28,343 bases of DNA. Source: Lenisia limosa (lineage: Eukaryota > Breviatea). Each line of letters begins with the position of its first letter. Positions within the stretch are counted from its first letter, which is position 1. Below, in pieces: positions 21,728 through 28,343 of this stretch. Location: positions 1 through 28,343 of the forward strand of contig LPNZ01005521.1 of assembly GCA_001655205.1 (NCBI GenBank). Reading direction: 5' to 3'. Below the pieces are notes generated by a model. It was not told the origin of the DNA, searched no databases, and was given only the letters and a program-made list of their open reading frames with translations. Made by a program: the position numbers and the translations under genes.

Positions 21728-23126
21728 ATGCGCTCATTTCTATCTCACTCAATTACTCAATCTTCACTTCCAGTCCAGATTCTTCAGCTTGCAAACTGCT
21801 TGCGCGCCCAACCAACTAACTACTACCTGCACCTCAGGCAACCTTCCTGTTTGCCTCCAGTAGGAGCTCAGAGGTATGATGACATACCACCACTCACCTA
21901 CCTCTCAGAACTCTTAATCCCCTCAGTATTATGTGATTAGTAAATATCCCTGCTCTTACAATTATTTCAGGTATTTTGTGATACAGATTATATTGATTTT
22001 GGGTGTATCGTGGATGTATCTCAGTGTTATGGGATAAGCTCGTCTTTCAAGGCTAATGTGACAGACATGGCCCTCCCCTATACAATAGAACCAGCATCAC
22101 ACCTCTGGGCAATACTCCAGACTTCCATTATCAAAACTGGAATAGATGCATTAGGTTTGTGTTTTAAAAGTTAAAAAGATGTGGGGATTTCAGGAGGTCT
22201 CAAAGGAGGAAAGATTATTGAAGTTTACTCCCCAACTCAAGGAGGTATGATGATGAGGGAATGGAACATTCCAAGGGCACATGTAGTATTTCATTGCTTG
22301 AGGCATACTGCATCCTCTTCTTAAACATTTCTCTGACTCTCCAGGGAAAACACTCTGCTGCTTGAATATTATTGCCTCCTGCATTTTAGATAAAGAATAT
22401 GGAGGGTGTGGTAAAGAGGTTCGTCATTCTAGCAAATTCACCAAACCAGGCTTTTTTACTTGATGTGGGATGTTGCTTTAATGTATTACGGCTTGGGGAG
22501 TTACTTTCAGCAAGAATATCTTCATTTCTGTAAAATATTTTGGTTAACCAGTTCTAAAGATATAGATGTTATTGAAACCATTCGTCCATCACTCGAAAGG
22601 CTGCATATTGTGTCTTGTCCTCAGAGGTAAAGGGCTGTTTTGAAACGGTTTCATGATTATCTTTTTGATTCTATTTAGTGTGGATATATTTGAGGCAATC
22701 AAATCTTTACAAAATCAGAAGAAACAGAGTAAACAATTTTCTTTGGTTGTTATTGACTCCTTTGGGTAGGCCAGTGAAATTCTTTGACAATTAGAGTCCA
22801 TTTTTCTATTGAGCAACTTGAAGGTGTGGAGGGTAGTAACCGTCGAGAGCGAATAGCTGGTGCTTTGGACAATTTATCAAGGACTTCAAAACCTTTGATC
22901 ATTGTGGGAAACTCTGCCCTTTTCAATGCCTCAATTTCTGCCAATAATTTGATTGATAAGTTGTTTTGGTTTTGTAACACGACCCGTCTACCATTCTCTC
23001 AAGCGAGTGATTAGTGGACAGATTATTATGTGCCCAGGACCTGAGGGGACCTATGTTTGCAAAGTTAACAACAAAGATGGCCCTTCATCATCCTTTACCA
23101 TTTTCTCAAATGAGGTTTGTGCGTGA
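21728..23126 (+). CDS. RecA/Rad51-family ATPase, XRCC2-like
   Basis: Rad51 paralogues such as XRCC2 help load Rad51 on DNA during homologous recombination. The ATG at 21728 gives MRSFLSHSITQSSLPVQIL, then VFCDTDYIDFGCIVDVSQ, then LGGLKGGKIIEVYSPTQGGK, a P-loop with Ser at the first Gly position, split by a 100-nt intron (22245-22344). Next come CLNIIASCIL, EAFLLDVGCCFNVLRLGELL, the Walker B strand FSLVVIDSFG, and KPLIIVGNSAL. The end reads GQIIMCPGPEGTYVCKVNN and then FTIFSNEVCA before TGA. Order and spacing match XRCC2: P-loop, acidic strand followed by LRL, VVIDS, and a strand before a tryptophan (LFWF). Introns of 22, 29 and 31 nt are required. The last junction is uncertain: a 34-nt intron from GTAACA after LFWF fits best. 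It could be another Rad51 paralogue. Confidence 0.75.
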
Positions 23127-23408
23127 GGTCTCACAAGGCTGGTCTGCTGTCAAATAAGCCAACATGATATCTCTAAAACTTCTTTATTCAGTTAACGGTT
23201 ACTACTTCCAAGGCTTATTCTGAATGAGTTGTTCAGATTATTTATGTGTGATAGACTTGACTAATGTACTTATCCAAATGGAAAATTCAGGAGGTATCCA
23301 AAAAGGTGTGTGTGTGTGTGGGGGGGTATTATCATGCAATTAGACAAGAAGGGATATGGAAGAGAATAAGCGGGGCGGTACATAGCATAAATAATGACAA
23401 TCACAAAG
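23127..23408. other. Tail-to-tail spacer with GT and G runs
   Basis: This stretch between two convergent stop codons contains (GT)n followed by seven G residues near 23305-23326. Nothing coding is supported. Confidence 0.6.
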
Positions 23409-26400
23409 CTACAGAGTAGTGTTTATGATGAGAGACTTCCTGAGCTTGCGAAGATCACTGAGACCACTTTCCACATTGCTGTTACCCGCCAGATCAAGGA
23501 TGCGAATATGCTTATGGGTAGTCTGTTGGGGATGAGATAGGAAAGAAGCAGCACACCAGTGGAGCAGAGATGTGAGTGGCACCAGAGCTGCCAAAGCTGT
23601 TTGATCTCAAGCCAAGGTATTCAAGGGAGCGTGCAGATGACAAGGCGGAGGCAATCTGTGCGGTCAAGAGGCAGAACAACAGGTTCTTGAATGAACAGAA
23701 AGCACACCTCGAAGCAGCCCTTGTCCGAGATGTTGCAGGAGGTGAGCTTGATCTTCCGAAGACCACGCGCCGATCTCAGTAGTTGACCCACATGCTTGGC
23801 ATTGTCCTGAAGTGTCAGGAAATACAAAATGACGAGTAGGGTTTCACTTCGGTTCGAAAAAATACTGAATTTCTCGACATCCTCGAACACTATCGATATT
23901 ATACCTGTCTTTTTCGAACCGAAGTGAAGCCCCAATGACGAGTCAAGGAAAATGTAAAAGCAAAGCATTCCTCCGACTCCTGAGAAGTCATTTTCGGACA
24001 CATTCAGTTCATTGATATTCTCAGATCTGCTGAGAGACTGAGAGATGAGTCCAAAAACATTGTTGGAGTCCTTGGACTTGGTCCAGTTGCGTGAAATGTC
24101 TACTGACTGGAGACGATGCTTTGTGGCCAGAATTTGAGACACAATGGTACCGCCTAAGTAATCATTATCAGCAAAAAGATTGAAAGAAATGTCAAAAAGA
24201 TGTACACAAACACCAGAATAGGTTTTATATGGTATTCTATACATTTCGAATGTGTGCATACCGTCAACACCGAAGTCACACGAGCCAAGACCCAGAACCT
24301 TCAGGGAGGGGTGGGTGCGGAGGGAGTTCTCAAGGGCCTCCACTGCCAAAGAGTCCACATGATTGCCTCTATGAGAGTTAAAGTCAAAATGGTGAGTGGC
24401 GGCTACTGGTAAAATGCTAAATAAAGTAGATTTCGCTTGAAAAGAAAATGGAAAAGCTCACGAAATGTTGAGATTGGTGAGAGAGGTATTTTTCTTGATG
24501 GCCGTGCAGACTTGAAGGCAAAGTGCTTTACTAAGTCCTAAAATATCATAATGTCAAGCAGTCAAACAGATAACAAAGCATCAAAGTTCTCTCCGTCTTA
24601 CCATTATAGGAGATGTCAAGTTGAGTGAGGCGACAGTCAGCCTTGTTGAGAATGTATTCGGAAAGGTGTTGGGCAGCTGCAATGGTTATCACTTTTCAAC
24701 CACCAGCTAGAATAGCCAGAATATTCAATAGCCCCGAACTTTTAGAACCAAGCGCGGTGTGGGACAAGATAAGATTTTTGAGGGATCCATTGGAGGACAG
24801 AGAAACAGCAAGGTTGAGGCAACCCTTGTCCCCAAGATCATTAAAAGACAAGTCCAAATACGTGATCTTGCAACTTGGTTTTGTGAGGCTGAAAGAATAA
24901 GTGAGTAACCATAATGAACGTACCCTCTTGATAAAGCCGTAGCACCCTTTTCGCCGAGTTTGTTGTGATGAAGATGCACAATACGGAGGTTAGTATCATC
25001 ACAGACGACCATGTTGCCAATAGCTAAATGGTAAGAAGAGAACTCAGTTTGGCAATAATAATAAAAAAACATACTACGAGCTAGCTTGCTTACTTTCAGC
25101 GCAAACATCATCAATTGAGTTGTGAGCGAGGTTGAGACCGGAAAGAGAAGTCAGTGCTGGCCGGGACTCACGGATCGGACGAAGAAGAGCAATAGCACCC
25201 TGCTCGTGTGAAAAATGTTGTCCCATAATAATTTATTAAACCACTGCCGCTATAGACTCTTCCAATTATCAGCTCACTTTGGAGCCAATTTCGTTATTGG
25301 GAAGGGAAATCTCTGCCACTTGAGCAGGCACTGGATTGGAGTATTTGAGAAGAGGACCTTCTTTGCCTTGAGCACTGCTAAAACAAGATCCGAGCATTGC
25401 AGCACCACTAAAAGGGAAAAACACATCAACAAGACAAAAACAGTCAAATTACAAAGACATCGTCATACCTATTGCCAATTTTGCAATCAGAGAAGTCCAT
25501 GAGTCTAACAGCCTTGGGAGTACCATTCTTATGACGAGGAGGGCAACACGTCAGAAGTCCCTTCATCAGCGGAAGTGTCTATACTATGAGAAACAGCAGG
25601 TAGGGGTCAAAGACATTCATGAAGACAGACCAACCCACCTTAATGGAGAGCTTGGCGTTACCTTTCAGACGGTACATGTTGACCGCCACGTTGTCGTAGA
25701 ACACCTTTCCTTTGTAGGGCTACACTGTCAAACAAAAACGTATACATGAAGAATCCTAACCTCATAAGCAAGAGCCTTATTGAGACACTCAACAAAGAGG
25801 TCAATGTGCTTCTTATCAAGGTCAACATTGACAAGATCTAGCACTTCAAGAATTTCACCAGGTCGGTCCATGGCCAGTTCCAACATTCTGGGGAGGTGGG
25901 TGAGCTAATCAACTATCGTACAAAATGATTCTAATTCAATATTTCATGGGATCAGGGTACCAACTTTTCCATTGCAGCGGAGTAGTTCTTCTTTTCACGG
26001 AAGCCAATGTAAGTCTCATAAAGAATCTGAAGACATAAAGAGCTAATTAAACGAACCTGGAGTCTGGAGCGGTTGGTGTCAAAGACAGGGCGAGTTCTAG
26101 TCTTCTCATATAGGGTGTAGTGAGGAATAGAGGAGAGGTTAATGGGGACAGCAGCTGGCCACGACTGGAGGTTGTTGACTAGGTAGTACATTTGGTATGT
26201 TGACAGAAGCTCATTGAGGGCAGATGCTTGCTGGATAGGCATGCGGAAAGTGAAGGGGCTCTCATTGCATGGAATGGTGATACCTTCAGGGACAACCTGA
26301 AACACAATAAGACATTTGTTTCCAGAAGGATTCTTACCTTCCATCCTGACACTTTGGTAAAGTCATAGTATGCAGGCATCTTCGCATCACCATAGGTAAC

Positions 26401-28343
26401 AAGGAGGCCTCCGTCAACAACACCAAGAAGAACTATGGATAAGTTGAAAACCCAAACAGTTTATCTTGGAAGCAACTCACCTTTCTGGTCACCCTTGCTA
26501 TTAAGCGCCTTGAACTCAGTCACACCAAAGGCAGGAAGATGGTCAACCACATCAAGGTAAAGCTAAATATGGTCAGATTAGGAAACCGGAAAAAATTTCA
26601 CAGTCGCATATCCTTTGACACCCACCCCCATTCTCACCAGCTGAGCAGTGAGAACGTCAAATTTGAACTGAGAAAAGAGCTGGAAAGTACGGCGCTCGAA
26701 TTCCGATCTTGGTAACGCGTCTGAAATGACAAGAGGGAAGAAGTCAGTGAAGGCATAGTCCTTGCTAGCTCTAAAACAGTTAGACTGATGCACAAGAGAT
26801 CAATAAAAGCCTACTCAAAGAAGCCGGGGCGGTGTAAAGAGGAGTCAAAAGTACCAAACTCGGCAAGGAACTATTGTGTTAAATGAGAGAGGGTAGCAGC
26901 AAGAGGAAACAATGGAACGGATAGCCTACCTGAAGGGCAGCAAGACGGATGGCAACATGGGGAGGGCATCTAGAACGACCTTGAAGGACATCATTGTTGA
27001 CTTGGTAGTAGTACATGCGGACAAGTCCCGGGTCATCACGGAAGTTTGGAAGCGCCTAAAGTATGATGGGGACGTTGTAATTGCTTTCTTACCTTGACAC
27101 ATCTGAGCTTCAATGTGAGACGAGAGTTCTGATCAATTTGAGGGTTTTGGGCATTGAGAGGTTTCATCAAATCAATCCAGTTGTCTGGTGGTTATCAGTA
27201 AGAAAAAAAAAAAAANNNNNNNNNNNNNNNNNNNNNNNNNNNNNNNNNNNNNNNNNNNNNNNNNNNNNNNNNNNNNNNNNNNNNNNNNNNNNNNNNNTTG
27301 CACACAACATCACGAAGGGTCTAGATGTTAACTTGCAAGAATAACCAACAGCAGCAGTTGCATCTTGGTTGATTGTGATAAGAGTTCCCTTTTCGTTCAT
27401 GAGATAAACTTGGACTTGGATCTTGAAATATAAGAAGATAGAGGGAGAAGACATACCTCTGGTCCCTTTCCAGGATTAGCCATAGGAGGCGCGCTTTTAG
27501 GCCAATTTGAGGCATTGAAAGGTTGAAGGTTGAGAATTTTTAGGGACGGAGAATCCTGTGGATCGGGCAAAACCTTCTCTGTTTGGACCGTCTAAGGGAG
27601 GTTAATCGCTAATACTCAGTTAAGAATTAAAATAAGTATTAAATGTGCTCTAACAGGAGGTCAAAAGGACTTTTTGTCTTCTACTACAAATAAATATGCT
27701 CTCTCCCCCTCTTCTCCCCTCTTCCTTCCTTCTTACCCTTGGAGTTGCGGGTTTTCCAGTGATAGGTGACTAAAAAGGTCAGTATATCGATTCCCCCTTG
27801 AAAACCAACCGAAGCAGTAGGAAGAGTTGCAAATGATCCTTGGTTGAGAAGTGTTGGAATTGATGACAACAGAGATGGATTCGCAAGAGATGGGGCTTTT
27901 AAGGTTGGAGAGGCTGCTATTTTATGAAAAAAAAAAAAAAAAGATCAAGAAACACCAACGAGCTACAGAAGATGAGGCAGTTGATGGGGCAAGGAGCGGT
28001 GGAGGAGCAAGTCCACCAAGTGAAGAAACATGTTGCATTCCAGAAAAGGAATTCGGGTCACCAAGTGCACCAGGAGGTGGAATATCGCCCTAAATGTCAG
28101 ATAATGAAAATACTTACAAGAGGGGGTGGAGGAGGTAAGTCGAAATCTAAAGAATGAGCCATAAATTCAACAGTTCATGAAAAAAAAACAAAAAAAAACA
28201 CAGCAAACCCACTGTCAAAAGCTGGTGGAGGAGGGAGACCAAGAGGAGGTGGTGGTAAAAAGTCACCAGCGGGAGGCGGAGGGGGCAGATCGAAAGCGGG
28301 GGGAGGAGGTAAATTACCGTTCATAGGAGGAGGAGGGGGAAGG
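23409..28343 (-). CDS. Proline-rich, talin-like FERM and leucine-rich-repeat protein (5' partial)
   Basis: A likely membrane-cortex or actin-linked adaptor. Reading from the right edge: proline clusters (LPPPPAFDLPPPPPAGDF and similar, 28343-28180), a Ser/Pro linker (LAPSTASSS, SLANPSLLSSIPTLL), then a talin-type FERM domain. F1-like strands read IQVQVYLMNEKGTLITINQD; a gap follows. F2 gives NWIDLMKPLNAQN, RMYYYQVNNDVLQGRSRCPP and LAALQFLAEFGTF. F3 gives YLDVVDHLPAFGVTEFKALN and YDFTKVSGWKV. This order matches talin (NWLDHG, YVQARDDILNG, FQCQIQFG, GVSFFLV, IKRWAASP). From about 25500 to 23410 come about nine RNI-type leucine-rich repeats with a 28-residue period, for example YLDLSFNDLGDKGCLNLAVS and RIVHLHHNKLGEKGATAL. 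It ends KLRKSLIINTTL and TAG. FERM-LRR proteins are known from amoebae; the proline-rich start is less usual. The start codon is outside the window or unresolved. Confidence 0.87.
23828..23943. mobile_element. MITE-like element with 24-bp terminal inverted repeats
   Basis: A 96-bp element (23838-23933) is flanked by a perfect 10-bp direct duplication AATGACGAGT (23828-23837 and 23934-23943). Its terminal inverted repeats are 23838-23861 and 23910-23933, sharing TTCACTTCGGTTCGAAAAA, with only two mismatches in 24. It encodes nothing. A 9-11 bp duplication with long terminal repeats is typical of Mutator-like DNA transposons. It lies inside a leucine-rich-repeat gene intron (23807-23977), which would be 65 nt without it. 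Confidence 0.85.
27216..27297. other. Assembly gap (82 N) after poly-A
   Basis: It follows 13 A residues and removes part of the FERM F1-F2 junction between SRPFVMLCA and NWIDLMKPL. Confidence 0.95.

Noticed and set aside
23828-23943. The MITE-like element as an introner that created the intron
   Set aside because: The splice boundaries at 23807 and 23977 lie outside the target duplications, and the remaining 65 nt is a normal intron with its own branch-like CTGAC.
1-28343. tRNA, rRNA, CRISPR or viral sequences
   Set aside because: No cloverleaf with A and B boxes, rRNA-like block, spaced repeats or viral hallmark gene was seen by eye on either strand; a tRNA or Rfam scan would be more sensitive.

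Overview
This window is nuclear DNA from an intron-rich unicellular eukaryote. Nearly every gene is broken by GT...AG introns, most 28-110 nt long, and the standard genetic code is used (TAA, TAG and TGA all end genes). A talin-like FERM protein with leucine-rich repeats, a Yak1-type kinase and an SF3b subunit suggest a protist on the amoeba/opisthokont side of the tree, possibly an amoebozoan. This is an inference; I cannot name the species. Six N gaps interrupt the assembly, five of them next to long homopolymers. Exon joins were worked out by hand from reading frame and family conservation.

Layout, left to right: (1) 914-2162, minus: N-terminal part of DNA polymerase alpha catalytic subunit, with the catalytic domain beyond the left edge. 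(2) about 2700-3775, plus: a weakly supported gene with one exon resembling an ASH/MSP immunoglobulin-like domain. (3) 4443-7786, minus: mitochondrial processing peptidase beta. (4) 8082-12546, plus: a family A DNA polymerase with an eroded exonuclease domain. (5) 12694-16616, minus: dipeptidyl peptidase III. (6) 16950-19352, plus: splicing factor SF3B2. (7) 19457-21593, minus: Yak1/DYRK-family kinase. (8) 21728-23126, plus: RecA/Rad51-type protein closest to XRCC2. (9) 23409-28343, minus: proline-rich, talin-like FERM, leucine-rich-repeat protein, running off the right edge.

The genes alternate strand perfectly, giving head-to-head pairs with short shared promoters (about 134-540 bp) and tail-to-tail pairs with 105-667 bp between them. 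Several pairs join related functions. The mitochondrial peptidase shares a promoter region with a family A polymerase that could be organellar. DNA polymerase alpha has two canonical E2F sites in its first introns. The other genes are general housekeeping: splicing, peptide turnover, signalling, recombination and the cytoskeleton.

The most interesting signals are ultra-short introns (22, 24, 28, 29, 29 and 30 nt), one intron that can only be read with a non-AG 3' end, a 96-bp MITE-like element with a 10-bp target duplication inside an intron, and the divergent family A polymerase. I saw no tRNA, rRNA, CRISPR array or viral gene.
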